Assembly: GCF_007988905.1 (NCBI RefSeq)
Contig: NZ_BJVA01000003.1
Location: forward strand, 62,001 to 126,000
Source: Gluconobacter kanchanaburiensis NBRC 103587
GTDB taxonomy: Bacteria > Pseudomonadota > Alphaproteobacteria > Acetobacterales > Acetobacteraceae
Direction: 5' to 3'
DNA: 64,000 bases
The position numbers and the translations under genes are program-made. Below are positions 1 through 9,718 of the stretch, piece after piece. Numbering within the stretch: position 1 is the first letter of the stretch; each line of letters starts with the position of its first letter. The notes under the pieces were generated by a model that ran no database searches, was not told the DNA's origin, and saw only the letters and a program-made list of their open reading frames with translations.

Positions 1-451
1 AGCCGTCTGCCGCCTTCAGGACGTAGTCGATGCCATCGCCAACGATGACCTCGGCCCGCGGATCGTTCCACGCATCACCGGCAATATTCGGCAGATACTG
101 CTTGGACAGTTCAATCACCGCGCCGTCGATCTCGACCATGACAGCCTTCTCGACCGTGTCATGCTGCAGGACGCGACGCAGAACACCGCCGTCACCCGCA
201 CCGATGATCAGCACGCGCTTTGCACAGGGATGCGCCAGAAGCGGCACATGCGTCAGCATTTCCTGATAGACGAACTCGTCACGTTCGGTGATCTGGATGA
301 CACCATCCAGCACCAGCACACGACCATGGCTGGAGCTTTCAAACACCACCACATCCTGGAAGTCGGATTTTACCCGTGCGAGCTCACGCGTAACGAGAAA
401 GCGCTGTCCCCAGTCCGGGTACAGGGTCTCGTTGAGCCATGTTTCAGCCAT
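1..451 (-). CDS. speE: Spermidine synthase (3' end outside window)
   Basis: Putrescine aminopropyltransferase, which moves the aminopropyl group of decarboxylated S-adenosylmethionine onto putrescine in the cytosol. Only the first 150 residues are in the window. Visible family signatures are the TERDEFVYQEMLTH block around residues 53-66 and the glycine-rich cosubstrate-binding segment GAGDGGVLRR near residue 80. The start is the ATG read leftwards from 451, giving the usual MAETWLNETLYPDW N-terminus. It lies 65 bases downstream of speD, which makes its cosubstrate, on the same strand. An intrinsic terminator separates the two, so speE may depend on read-through or a promoter of its own. Confidence 0.93.
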   Translation of the reverse strand, partial: MAETWLNETLYPDWGQRFLVTRELARVKSDFQDVVVFESSSHGRVLVLDGVIQITERDEFVYQEMLTHVPLLAHPCAKRVLIIGAGDGGVLRRVLQHDTVEKAVMVEIDGAVIELSKQYLPNIAGDAWNDPRAEVIVGDGIDYVLKAADG

Positions 452-481
452 GGATCATCGTTTCCTTGTCGGATTGTATTG

Positions 482-509
482 AAAAAGGGCCGGTTTCATC
501 CGGCCCTTT
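482..509 (-). terminator. Intrinsic terminator between speD and speE
   Basis: Perfect 10-base stem AAAGGGCCGG / CCGGCCCTTT (484-493 with 500-509) around a six-base loop. Read on the minus strand it is followed by a run of five T. It lies directly after the speD stop and before speE, so it should terminate or attenuate the speD transcript. Confidence 0.8.
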
Positions 510-516
510 GGTCAGT

Positions 517-996
517 TCAGGCAGCCTTGACGGCCTTGTCCTGCACACGGCCACGCCGTACGGCGTCAACCTCGATCCGGCCGGCCTGGAACAGGCGCTG
601 CATCACCGGGATCGACAGATTCGGATCACACACGCCGCACATGAACACGTCCACGGCTGCATAATTCCGTTCCGGCCACGTATGGATCGAGATGTGGCTT
701 TCCGCCAGCACGATCACGCCGGATACGCCACCATTGGGCGTGAAGTGATGGAAATGGCTGTGCAGGATCGTCGCACCAGCCGCCACGGCGGCTTCGCACA
801 GCGTCTCGTCGATCCGCATCGGATCATCGAGATTCCGAGCGTCCCAGAAATCGATCAGCAGGTGATTGCCAGCAAAACGCTCGCCATCACGCTCAATGAA
901 GTAATCCTTGCGCTCATCTTCAACAAAGTGAGCGTCGCTGTTCTGGATATCTCTCGGGAGTTCCGATACCATCCCCAGTTGAGCAAGTGCGTTCAT
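517..996 (-). CDS. speD: S-adenosylmethionine decarboxylase proenzyme
   Basis: Pyruvoyl-dependent enzyme that decarboxylates S-adenosylmethionine to the aminopropyl donor for spermidine synthesis. The self-cleavage site is visible: in AESHISIHTWPE the bond between E99 and S100 would be cut and S100 become the pyruvoyl group. The nearby HSHFHHF and CGVCDP segments (C120, C123) are also typical of bacterial class Ib enzymes. I place the start at the internal ATG (996), giving 159 residues beginning MNALAQLGMV. The frame stays open 57 bases upstream, but that extension matches nothing known. A GGGGG run 6-10 bases upstream may serve as ribosome binding site. Its partner speE follows. Confidence 0.92.
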   Translation of the reverse strand: MNALAQLGMVSELPRDIQNSDAHFVEDERKDYFIERDGERFAGNHLLIDFWDARNLDDPMRIDETLCEAAVAAGATILHSHFHHFTPNGGVSGVIVLAESHISIHTWPERNYAAVDVFMCGVCDPNLSIPVMQRLFQAGRIEVDAVRRGRVQDKAVKAA

Positions 997-1027
997 CACG
1001 TACCCCCAAACCAGTAGACAGCCTGTT

Positions 1028-1044
1028 GGGCAAAAAATGCCCCC
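1028..1044 (-). promoter_or_regulatory. Short hairpin in the speD leader
   Basis: GGGCA-loop-TGCCC inverted repeat about 40 bases upstream of the speD start, with an A/T-only loop. It could influence speD translation, but it is short and I do not recognise a known riboswitch. The wider 340-base gap between speD and ilvC otherwise holds only the two stronger hairpins listed near ilvC. Confidence 0.3.
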
Positions 1045-1230
1045 TTGGGCCAAGAAGCGCGCTAGTTACCGGCCCCTCCCCCCCGATGCAAGCACTTTAT
1101 GGGGCGATTCCCCAATATGTCATATATCTTCTCCGGCCCATGTCCCTATTGCATGAGAAAGAGGTTTTCCCTTTCCTAGACACAGGGCTGAGACCGAAAA
1201 TTTCATACCCCCCCAAGCCCCAGAAACAGT

Positions 1231-1279
1231 TCGGGCGTCGGGATCTGCGGGAAACGACTCCCCAAATCCCGACGCCCGA
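1231..1279. repeat. Perfect 14-base inverted repeat downstream of ilvC
   Basis: TCGGGCGTCGGGAT (1231-1244) is mirrored exactly by ATCCCGACGCCCGA (1266-1279) around a 21-base spacer. It lies in the gap between ilvC and speD and has no T-run beside it. It may be a second-stage terminator, an RNA stabiliser or a protein site; the sequence does not decide which. Confidence 0.6.
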
Positions 1280-1300
1280 CAGACGCTGATACATCCCGTT

Positions 1301-1328
1301 TTCGGGAGGCAGCATCCAGCCTCCCGAA
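1301..1328 (-). terminator. Strong hairpin directly after ilvC
   Basis: Perfect 10-base stem TTCGGGAGGC / GCCTCCCGAA with an eight-base loop, starting ten bases past the ilvC stop. It lacks a proper T-tract, so it may be a Rho-assisted terminator or a 3'-end protecting structure for the ilv mRNA. Confidence 0.55.
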
Positions 1329-1337
1329 CCTGCCTGA

Positions 1338-2883
<1,546 letters not shown>

Positions 2884-2884
<1 letters not shown>

Positions 2885-4677
2885 CAGACCAGCATCTTCC
2901 CTTCTTCGGTCAGTCCCGCCGCTTCGGAATCCTGATCCGGACCCAGCAGCATCTGGTTATGCGCCGCACCCGACGGGATCATCGGATAGCAATTCTCGCC
3001 CTCGGCCACGCAGATATCCGCCACGACCGGCCCGTCATGCTCCAGCATCCGGCGGATCACGTCATCAAGCTCACCCACATGCGTTGCCCGCATTCCAGTA
3101 GCGTGGAAGGCTTCGGCCAGCTTCACGAAGTCCGGCAGCGCTTCGCTGTAGGACTGCGAATAGCGTGACCCGTGAAGCAATTCCTGCCACTGACGAACCA
3201 TGCCCATATAGTGGTTGTTCAGGATGAAGATCTTCACCGGCAGGCGATACTGCGCGATCGTCCCCAGCTCCTGGATGTTCATGAGCGTGGACGCCTCACC
3301 GGCGATATCGATCACCAGCGCATCCGGATGCGCCACCTGTGCGCCCACAGCAGCCGGCAGACCATAGCCCATCGTCCCCAGACCACCGGATGTCAGCCAC
3401 CGGTTCGGCTTGTCGAACTGGAAGTGCTGGGCCGCCCACATCTGGTGCTGCCCAACTTCGGTGGACACGAACGTATCGCGGCCCGTTTCCTTCGCCAGCT
3501 CATACAGACGGCGAACCGCATGCTGCGGACGGATGACGGCAGACGGCGTCATATCTTGCGTGAAGCCGAACCCATCCACACTCCGCCAGGACGCAATCTG
3601 GTTCCACCAGGTCGACAGATCCGGCGCAGGCGTATCACCCCAGGCTTCCAGAAGCGCTTCGAGCGTATCACGCACATCGCCTTCGATCCGCACATCCACC
3701 GGCACGATCTTGTCGATCTGGCTCGGATCGATATCAGCATGAACCTTGAACGAATTGGGCGAGAACGCATCCACACGCCCCGTCACACGGTCATCGAAGC
3801 GCGATCCCAGAGCGATCAGCAGATCACAGCCATGCGTGGCCATGTTTGCCTCAACCGAACCGTGCATGCCCAGCATACCCAGAAACTGCGGATCGGGAGA
3901 CGGAAACGCCCCCAGCCCCATCAGCGTGGACGTCACCGGAAAGCCGGTCTTGCGCGCCAGACGACGCAGCAGGTCCGACGCTTCCGGCCCTGAATTGATG
4001 ATACCCCCGCCCGTATAGAAGAGCGGGCGCTTCGCCGTCTTCATGGCTTCGAGGGTCCGGGCGATCGCCTCCGCATCCGGACCGCCCTGATGACGCAGCC
4101 GCTGGAGGCGCGACAGTGCCGGCTTCGTCAGCGGCGCCTTGCCGACCGTGATGTCCTTGGGCAGATCCACCAGAACCGGCCCCGGACGGCCCGAACGCGC
4201 AACCTCGAACGCCTCACGCACGGTCTGTGCCAGCGTGCCCGGCTCGCGCACGAGATAGTTGTGCTTGGTCGCAGGGCGCGTGATGCCCGTCGTGTCGGCT
4301 TCCTGAAACGCATCATTGCCGATCAGCTTGGTCGGCACCTGACCCGACAGGCAAACGAGCGGGATGGAATCCATCAGTGCATCCACCAGCCCGGTCACGG
4401 CATTCGTCGCACCAGGCCCCGACGTCACCAGCACCACGCCCACCTTGCCCGTCGAACGCGCATAGGCTTCTGCCGCATGAACGGCAGCCTGCTCATGGCG
4501 GACAAGCACATGGCGAATTCGGTCCTGCTGGAAAAGAGCATCGTAAATCGGAAGGACAGCCCCACCCGGATATCCGAATATGACCTCCACACCCTCTTCG
4601 TCGAGAACGCGCAGAAGCACTTCCGCGCCATTCAGCGCCTCGTTGCCTGTTCCTGCGTCTCTTTCAGCAGCCGTCAC
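2884..4677 (-). CDS. ilvB: Acetolactate synthase, large catalytic subunit
   Basis: Thiamine-diphosphate enzyme that condenses pyruvate into acetolactate, or pyruvate with 2-oxobutyrate, at the first common step of branched-chain amino acid synthesis. It has 597 residues. The N-terminal TPP-binding domain includes FGYPGGAVLPIYDAL and the catalytic-glutamate block VRHEQAAVHAAEAYAR. A central FAD-type domain follows, then the C-terminal TPP domain with GLGTMGYGLPAAVGA and ILNNHYMGMVRQWQELLHG. Around residue 459 the usual metal-binding GD(G/A)S reads GEAS, a D-to-E change at a cofactor ligand. It is first in the ilv operon. The gap of about 30 bases to miaA means its promoter is probably further upstream or shared. 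Confidence 0.97.
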
Positions 4678-4707
4678 CGTTCCCTCCCAAGGTATGAGCC
4701 GCCGGAT

Positions 4708-5700
4708 TTAGGACGACACCGCGACGGCGTCAACTCGTTCCGATATAAAGTTCTCTATTTTTTCATAATGACTTTCCGAATCTTGCGCATAATGGGTATA
4801 TCTACGCAACGAAATCATCGCATCACCCTCTTTCCCCAATGCATGATGCCGGAACCACGTCGCCTGCCGCCGCGTATAGCGCCCGATCGAAAGAACTGCA
4901 GATTTCTGGGCCTCCTCAATCGATTCCTCCCCCCGCAAAACAGCAGTCAGTTCGGGCACACCATGCGCCCGCATGGCAGGCAGAACCGGATCGAGCCCCC
5001 GTTCCAGCAAAGAGGACACTTCTTCAAGAGCCCCGGCTTCCAGCATCTGTCCGAATCTGAAATCGATCGCCCGGCGCAACCCCTCACGCTCCGGATCAAG
5101 CTGCACGGACACGAACCGGCACGGCGCAGGTGGCAGACCCGGCTGCGACCGCCACCACGCCAGCCCATGCCCCGTCCCCGTCCAGACCTCCCAGGCCCGC
5201 GAAATCCGCTGCGTATCGTTCGGACGCAAACCAGACGCTGTTTCCGGATCAACTTCCGTGAGCCGCGCGTGCAGCGCCTCCGGCCCTATCTCTTCCGCCA
5301 GCCCCCGCGCTTCGGTCCGCGCAGCGTCTCCGGGATCCGGCACCTCCACCAGACCATCCGTCAGTGCCCGCAGATACATCCCCGTCCCACCACACAGGAT
5401 CGGTATACGCCCCACGGCCCACGCTTCTTCCATTTCCCGCAAGGCTTCGGACCGCCACCACGCCACACTGCCCGGCACAGCCGCATCCAGAACCCCGTAA
5501 AGCCGGTGCGGGGCGGCAGCCTCATCCGCGTCGTCAGGACGGGCCGTCAGAATCCGCAAATCGCGGTAAACCTGCATGGAATCCGCGTTGATGATCGTAC
5601 CGTTAAAGCGTCGGGCAAGGTCGAGCGCCAGTGCCGACTTGCCGGAGCACGTCGGTCCAGCCACAATGATCGCAGTTTTTATTGTCTTCGGGGCGTTCAT
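4708..5700 (-). CDS. miaA: tRNA dimethylallyltransferase
   Basis: Transfers a dimethylallyl group to A37 of tRNAs reading UNN codons, the first step of ms2i6A formation. It has 330 residues. The P-loop GPTCSGKSALALDLA is at the N-terminus, and the substrate-binding segments NADSMQVYRDL, DEAAAPHRLYGVLD and GGTGMYLRALTDGL follow in family order. The C-terminal QRISRAWEV and GRYTRRQATWFRH blocks are also present. I choose the ATG at 5700 because AGGAGGGG lies just before it; an earlier in-frame ATG (5718) would place that ribosome binding site inside the gene. It is divergent from serB with a 41-base gap. Confidence 0.95.
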   Translation of the reverse strand: MNAPKTIKTAIIVAGPTCSGKSALALDLARRFNGTIINADSMQVYRDLRILTARPDDADEAAAPHRLYGVLDAAVPGSVAWWRSEALREMEEAWAVGRIPILCGGTGMYLRALTDGLVEVPDPGDAARTEARGLAEEIGPEALHARLTEVDPETASGLRPNDTQRISRAWEVWTGTGHGLAWWRSQPGLPPAPCRFVSVQLDPEREGLRRAIDFRFGQMLEAGALEEVSSLLERGLDPVLPAMRAHGVPELTAVLRGEESIEEAQKSAVLSIGRYTRRQATWFRHHALGKEGDAMISLRRYTHYAQDSESHYEKIENFISERVDAVAVSS

Positions 5701-5741
5701 TCTCCCCTCCTGCCACACGTGCCGGACCGTTACGAGATCTC

Positions 5742-6635
5742 ATGTCCCTTCCTGCTGTCCTGACCCTCATCGCAGACCGGAAATCCGGTCCCCTCAAGCC
5801 AGAAGCGATCGACATCGCCCGCACGCTCGTCAAGGGCAATGCCCCGATCGTCCTGTCTCCGGGCGAAGCGGTAGATATTCCCTGCCCGCCGCCGCGTCCC
5901 GGCTCGGCCAGCATCGCCACAATCCGCGCAACCCTTGCGCCCTGTCGTGTCGATGCGCTGCTTCTCAAAACCCGTGGTCGCCGCCGGGCCGTCCTCGTCG
6001 CGGACATGGACAGCACCATCGTCACCGGCGAAACGCTGGACGAACTGGCGGACCTTCTGGGCTGCGGCGAAGAGGTCGCGGCCATCACCCGCGCCTCCAT
6101 GAACGGCGAGCTGGATTTCGACACTGCGCTCGAACAGCGCGTGGCCCTTCTGGCCGGAAAACCGGCATCAGTTCTCGAACAGGTCTGGGAGTCCGTCACA
6201 CTGACAGAAGGGGCCCGCGAACTCGTGCAGACCATGCGCAGGCATAATGGCCGGACGGCCCTCGTCTCGGGCGGCTTTACATGGTTCACCCAGCGCGTCG
6301 CCGAGCTTTGCGGATTCGACGAGAATTACGGCAATGAACTGGAAATCGCAGACGGCAAAATTACCGGCCGTCTCGCTGGCCCGATCCTCGGCCCCGACGC
6401 CAAGCGCGACCATCTCGAACGCCTGACCTCAGAACGCGGCGTTCAACTCCGTGCAGCCCTGACGACCGGCGACGGCGCCAATGACATTCCGATGCTCGCC
6501 AGCGCGGGACTTGGTCTAGCCTTCCACGCCAAACCCAATGTCCGCCGCATCATTCCCACTCAGATCAACTTCGCCAACCTGCGCGCGCATCTTTTCGCAC
6601 AGGGCTATCATGCGAAAGACTTCGTCACGGACTGA
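5742..6635 (+). CDS. serB: Phosphoserine phosphatase
   Basis: HAD-superfamily hydrolase that dephosphorylates O-phosphoserine in the last step of serine synthesis. It has 297 residues. An N-terminal regulatory-type extension of about 80 residues precedes the catalytic core, as in many alphaproteobacterial SerB proteins. HAD motif I is DMDSTIV (near residue 89), motif II the Ser of LVSGGFTWF, motif III the Lys of PDAKRDHL, and motif IV GDGANDIPML. The chosen ATG at 5742 begins MSLPAVLTLIADRK. An upstream in-frame ATG at 5682 overlaps miaA and has no family support. A bidirectional terminator follows. Confidence 0.95.
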   Translation: MSLPAVLTLIADRKSGPLKPEAIDIARTLVKGNAPIVLSPGEAVDIPCPPPRPGSASIATIRATLAPCRVDALLLKTRGRRRAVLVADMDSTIVTGETLDELADLLGCGEEVAAITRASMNGELDFDTALEQRVALLAGKPASVLEQVWESVTLTEGARELVQTMRRHNGRTALVSGGFTWFTQRVAELCGFDENYGNELEIADGKITGRLAGPILGPDAKRDHLERLTSERGVQLRAALTTGDGANDIPMLASAGLGLAFHAKPNVRRIIPTQINFANLRAHLFAQGYHAKDFVTD

Positions 6636-6659
6636 GCGGACCTCAAACCCGCAGAAACG

Positions 6660-6695
6660 AAAAAGCCGCCGGACACTCTCTCCAGCGGCTTTTTT
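6660..6695. terminator. Bidirectional terminator between serB and a convergent gene
   Basis: AAAAAGCCGC and GCGGCTTTTT form a 10-base stem with a 15-base loop, flanked by A and T runs on both sides. It can therefore serve serB on the plus strand and the Gly-rich gene on the minus strand. Confidence 0.85.
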
Positions 6696-6698
6696 CGA

Positions 6699-7373
6699 TC
6701 AGTATCCCCAGGTGTAAGGCGGCACACCCGAATAGGACGGCGCGGCGTAATAGCCAGGAGCATAGCCCGGCGCGTACCCATAGCCACCGCCATAACCTCC
6801 GTAACCGTATGGAGTGCTGCTTTCGATCGCCATGCCCGCAGCCATCCCGAGACCAACGCCAAGGCCCCAGCCACCCCAGCCCCAGCCGCCGCCCCAGCCC
6901 GGCATCCCCCAGCCGTAACCGAACCAGCCAGGACCGCCCCAGCCATTCCAGCCACCCCAGCCCGGATATCCCCAGCCAGCAAAGCGGGGGCCACCCCAGC
7001 CGCCGCCCCATGCATATCCCGGACGAAATCCCCAGCCCGGGCGTCCACCGCCCCAGCCACCGCGATATCCGCCGCCGGGTCCACCTCCGGGACCAAAGCC
7101 GGGACCGCCCCGGAAACCGCCACCTCCCATACCGCCGCGGACGCCTCCGCCCATGCCGCCGGGGCCCATGCCGCCTCCACGGAAACCGCCTCCCCCCGGC
7201 CCACCGCCACCATGAAAGCCCCCGCCGCCACCTGGTCCACCGCCACCTCCGCCATGCTGGGCCAGAGCGGAAGAGGAGAATGTGGAGGCCAGAAACGCCA
7301 TCGACAGGACCATCATCGGTCTGCGTACGCGAGAGACCACAGGCCACACGGCGAATGTTGAGGCGAGAGTCAT
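6699..7373 (-). CDS. Glycine/tryptophan/tyrosine-rich secreted protein
   Basis: Unrecognised 224-residue low-complexity protein. An N-terminal export segment (hydrophobic MMVLSMAFLASTF then SSALAQ, cleavage expected before HGGGG) is followed by almost uninterrupted Gly with Trp, Tyr, Pro, Phe and Arg. The first part is poly-Gly/Pro. The middle has GGW/PGW-type repeats, and the tail has GYGYAPGY-type repeats ending PPYTWGY. Composition like this is seen in surface or matrix proteins, but no enzymatic domain is visible. The start at 7373 is supported by AGGAGA upstream. Longer readings of the same frame run through a parS site and are unlikely. Expression context: monocistronic, with its own terminator. 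Confidence 0.7.
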   Translation of the reverse strand: MTLASTFAVWPVVSRVRRPMMVLSMAFLASTFSSSALAQHGGGGGGPGGGGGFHGGGGPGGGGFRGGGMGPGGMGGGVRGGMGGGGFRGGPGFGPGGGPGGGYRGGWGGGRPGWGFRPGYAWGGGWGGPRFAGWGYPGWGGWNGWGGPGWFGYGWGMPGWGGGWGWGGWGLGVGLGMAAGMAIESSTPYGYGGYGGGYGYAPGYAPGYYAAPSYSGVPPYTWGY

Positions 7374-7464
7374 GGGAAGTCTCCTGTAGGAAAGCCCGTT
7401 CATTCTATCCATATCGGCATTGCCTGATCGCGCGCAAAGGTGGCTTTCCGATGACGAAACAACT

Positions 7465-7480
7465 TGTTTCACGTGAAACA
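7465..7480. promoter_or_regulatory. parS centromere-like site 1
   Basis: TGTTTCACGTGAAACA is a perfect match to the widely conserved 16-base bacterial parS palindrome bound by ParB. It lies between the start of the Gly-rich gene and the 3' end of the dciA-like gene, about 27 kb from parAB in this window. Confidence 0.88.
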
Positions 7481-7486
7481 CTTCCG

Positions 7487-8029
7487 TCACCTTTTCTTGC
7501 GCCGCGCCCCCAGATGCCCCCCTAGACTTTCGAGCGCCAGCCGGAGTTCCTCGTCCTCAATATCCGGAACCTCGATCTGAAGCGGCCTGGGCCGTTTCGG
7601 GGATGGCCTTTCAAAGGCCACCAGATCCTGAACAATCTTGAGGCGCTCAATTCCGTATTCTCCCCGCAGGCCGCAAGCCACATTGATGCGCTCGATGATC
7701 TGCGGTGCCAGATGCTGAAGCTCCATGGCGATCGGCCCGGAACAGGCAAGCGTCAGTGTTCCCGCCGAAAGCCGTCGCGGTTCGGTCTGCTTACCCAGAC
7801 GTGGCCCCACGAAATCAACCCAATCCATCATCAGGCGCGCCAGAACCGGGGGTTTCTTCCTGAAAACAGGCTGCGTCAGACCGTGAACGAAAGATCCGAT
7901 CTGCTTCGCTCCCGACCGTCGCGGCGTCCAGTTCCGCTCCGATGGAATCCATCCATCCGGCTGGGGCAGCGCTTTCGCGCGGGAGGTCTTTCGTGTGGGC
8001 CGCTTGTCCGAAGCGTGATCCTTCGTCAT
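7487..8029 (-). CDS. DUF721 / DciA-like protein
   Basis: 180-residue member of the DUF721 family. Related DciA proteins recruit or load the replicative helicase DnaB in bacteria lacking DnaC/DnaI. The N-terminal 50 residues are basic and probably disordered (RPTRKTSRAK). The conserved core runs from about residue 52 to 140, including LMMDWVDFVGPRLGKQTEPRRL, GTLTLACSGPIAMELQHLAPQIIERIN and the REYGIERLKIVQ-like segment (here GEYGIERLKIVQD). It is divergent from mutY with only ten bases between start codons. The helicase-loader role is inferred from the family. A parS site lies just past its stop. Confidence 0.72.
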   Translation of the reverse strand: MTKDHASDKRPTRKTSRAKALPQPDGWIPSERNWTPRRSGAKQIGSFVHGLTQPVFRKKPPVLARLMMDWVDFVGPRLGKQTEPRRLSAGTLTLACSGPIAMELQHLAPQIIERINVACGLRGEYGIERLKIVQDLVAFERPSPKRPRPLQIEVPDIEDEELRLALESLGGHLGARRKKR

Positions 8030-8039
8030 ATCCGTCCCT

Positions 8040-9098
8040 GTGACTCCTGATGCATCCGCCCTGCTCCGCTGGTACGACCACCACCGCCGCGTCCTGCCCT
8101 GGCGCAGCCTCCCCGGCCATCGCCCGGATCCCTATGCCGTCTGGCTAAGCGAGATCATGCTCCAGCAAACGACCGTCAAGGCTGTCATAGCCTATTACGA
8201 GCGTTTTCTCACACATTACCCGACCGTGCAGGATCTTGCGGCGGCCCCGCTCGAAGACGTCCTGCATCTCTGGGCTGGCCTCGGGTATTATGCCCGTGCC
8301 CGCAATCTCCATGCCTGTGCGAAACGCGTCTCCGAACGCGGCGGTTTCCCAGACACTGTCGAAGAGCTTCTAACCCTTCCCGGAATCGGGGCCTACACAG
8401 CCCGCGCCATCGCCGCGATTGCTTTCGGGCGCCCCGTCGTCCCCGTTGACGGCAATGTCGAGCGCGTCACGGCCCGGCTCAACGCCACCGAAGAGCCACT
8501 GCCAGCCTCACGCCCACTCCTCGCCCGACAGGCCGCGCTCCTCAACGACGACCCTGTGGCCCAGGGCCGCCCGTCAGATTTCGCACAAGCCCTCTTCGAC
8601 CTTGGTGCAACGATCTGCACACCCCGCAATCCGGCCTGCCTGACCTGCCCCTGGCAGAGCAGCTGCATTGCCCATGCCCGTGGCATTGCGGCCCGGCTTC
8701 CCGCAAAGCAGCCAAAACAGGCACGCCCCGAACGCTATGGTGTCCATTTCCTCCTCCATGACGGCAATGGACAGATTCTCCTGCGCACCCGCCCTCCCAC
8801 AGGCCTGCTCGGCGGCATGGACGAACTTCCCGGCACTGAATGGCGAAGCGCACCGTGGACCGGGGATGAGGCCCTCCTGCATGCCCCTGTCCTGACGAAC
8901 TGGACCCACCGGGGACAGATCCGGCATGTCTTCACCCATTTCACCCTGCATCTGACGGTCTATGAAGCTTGCCTTCCAGAAGGCCATAATGCAGGGATCG
9001 ATTCCTCTTTCGGCACGTTTCGTCCAGCGCAACGCGCCGCACTGCCCGGCGTCATGAAGAAATGCCTGGCCCTTACCAAGCACCCTTCGGAGACATGA
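8040..9098 (+). CDS. mutY: A/G-specific adenine DNA glycosylase
   Basis: Removes adenine mispaired with 8-oxoguanine. It has 352 residues. The HhH-GPD core has the catalytic Glu in SEIMLQQTTV, the hairpin LPGIGAYTARAIAAIAFG and the catalytic Asp in VPVDGNVERV. The [4Fe-4S] ligands follow as CTPRNPACLTCPWQSSC (Cys-x6-Cys-x2-Cys-x5-Cys). The C-terminal third is the NUDIX-like oxoG-sensing domain (LLHDGNGQILLRTRPPTGLLGGMDELPG). Translation appears to begin at GTG 8040. Its stop overlaps the next start (ATGATGA), suggesting coupling with the downstream unknown gene. Confidence 0.95.
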   Translation: MTPDASALLRWYDHHRRVLPWRSLPGHRPDPYAVWLSEIMLQQTTVKAVIAYYERFLTHYPTVQDLAAAPLEDVLHLWAGLGYYARARNLHACAKRVSERGGFPDTVEELLTLPGIGAYTARAIAAIAFGRPVVPVDGNVERVTARLNATEEPLPASRPLLARQAALLNDDPVAQGRPSDFAQALFDLGATICTPRNPACLTCPWQSSCIAHARGIAARLPAKQPKQARPERYGVHFLLHDGNGQILLRTRPPTGLLGGMDELPGTEWRSAPWTGDEALLHAPVLTNWTHRGQIRHVFTHFTLHLTVYEACLPEGHNAGIDSSFGTFRPAQRAALPGVMKKCLALTKHPSET

Positions 9099-9718
9099 TG
9101 ACTGAATCTTCCCCGAATATCCGCCTGTGGTTCATGGACTGGTACGGCTGGATGCTCGACCACGATCCCCTGAAAGACACCCCGACCCGCACGCCGTTCC
9201 AACCCGGACGCCTGCCGGGACTTTCCGCAGTCGTTCCCGCGCCGCTTTCATTTCCATGCTCTCCTGTCATGGAAAAGCGGGTGTCCATGCCGCGTCCTTT
9301 TCCGGAACTCGAAATGCAGGAACTGTCCAACAATCGTGTTGCTTTTTTCGTCCCCCGGTCCGGGACCTATCTGAGAAGCGTTCCCGTGCCGACCCCTTAT
9401 GTCGATTACACAGGCTCGACTCCACTCGGATGGGAAAGTTTTCTGCCCCTGACCCTCAACATGCTGCGCGGCCTCTCTCTGATCATGACACCCGGGGCCC
9501 TCCGGATAGAAAACGGGACCGGCGACCTTCTCACCGCCCCCTCTTTCGAAGAGGAAATGACCCTTCGCTTCGGTGACCGGACCTTCCCGCTCTTCCTGAA
9601 TCCGGCGGCCCTTTCGCAACTCGGGCAGCTCGCCGCCGGGCAGAGCGCATCACTCTCCGTGACCTGGGAAAACGGCGCAGAACCCGACATCCTCAAGGCA
9701 CAACGCCAGACAGAGTAA
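9095..9718 (+). CDS. Conserved-looking protein of unknown function
   Basis: 207 residues, not recognised. It starts at the ATG overlapping the mutY stop, with a CGGAG-type ribosome binding site five to ten bases upstream; the second of the two tandem ATGs is also possible. It has no signal peptide, membrane segment or cysteine cluster. The N-terminal region is aromatic (RLWFMDWYGWMLDHDP). The middle has an LTLNMLRGLSLIMTPGALRIENGTGDLLTAP block, and the protein ends in a predicted beta-rich part (MTLRFGDRTFPLFLNPAALSQ, then SLSVTWENGAEPDILK). Its overlap with mutY suggests co-expression, but that alone does not assign it to DNA repair. Confidence 0.6.
   Translation: MMTESSPNIRLWFMDWYGWMLDHDPLKDTPTRTPFQPGRLPGLSAVVPAPLSFPCSPVMEKRVSMPRPFPELEMQELSNNRVAFFVPRSGTYLRSVPVPTPYVDYTGSTPLGWESFLPLTLNMLRGLSLIMTPGALRIENGTGDLLTAPSFEEEMTLRFGDRTFPLFLNPAALSQLGQLAAGQSASLSVTWENGAEPDILKAQRQTE

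Noticed and set aside
4090-5763. 557-codon plus-strand frame
   Set aside because: Antisense to ilvB and miaA, both certain; Arg/His/Pro-rich translation typical of a shadow frame in GC-rich DNA.
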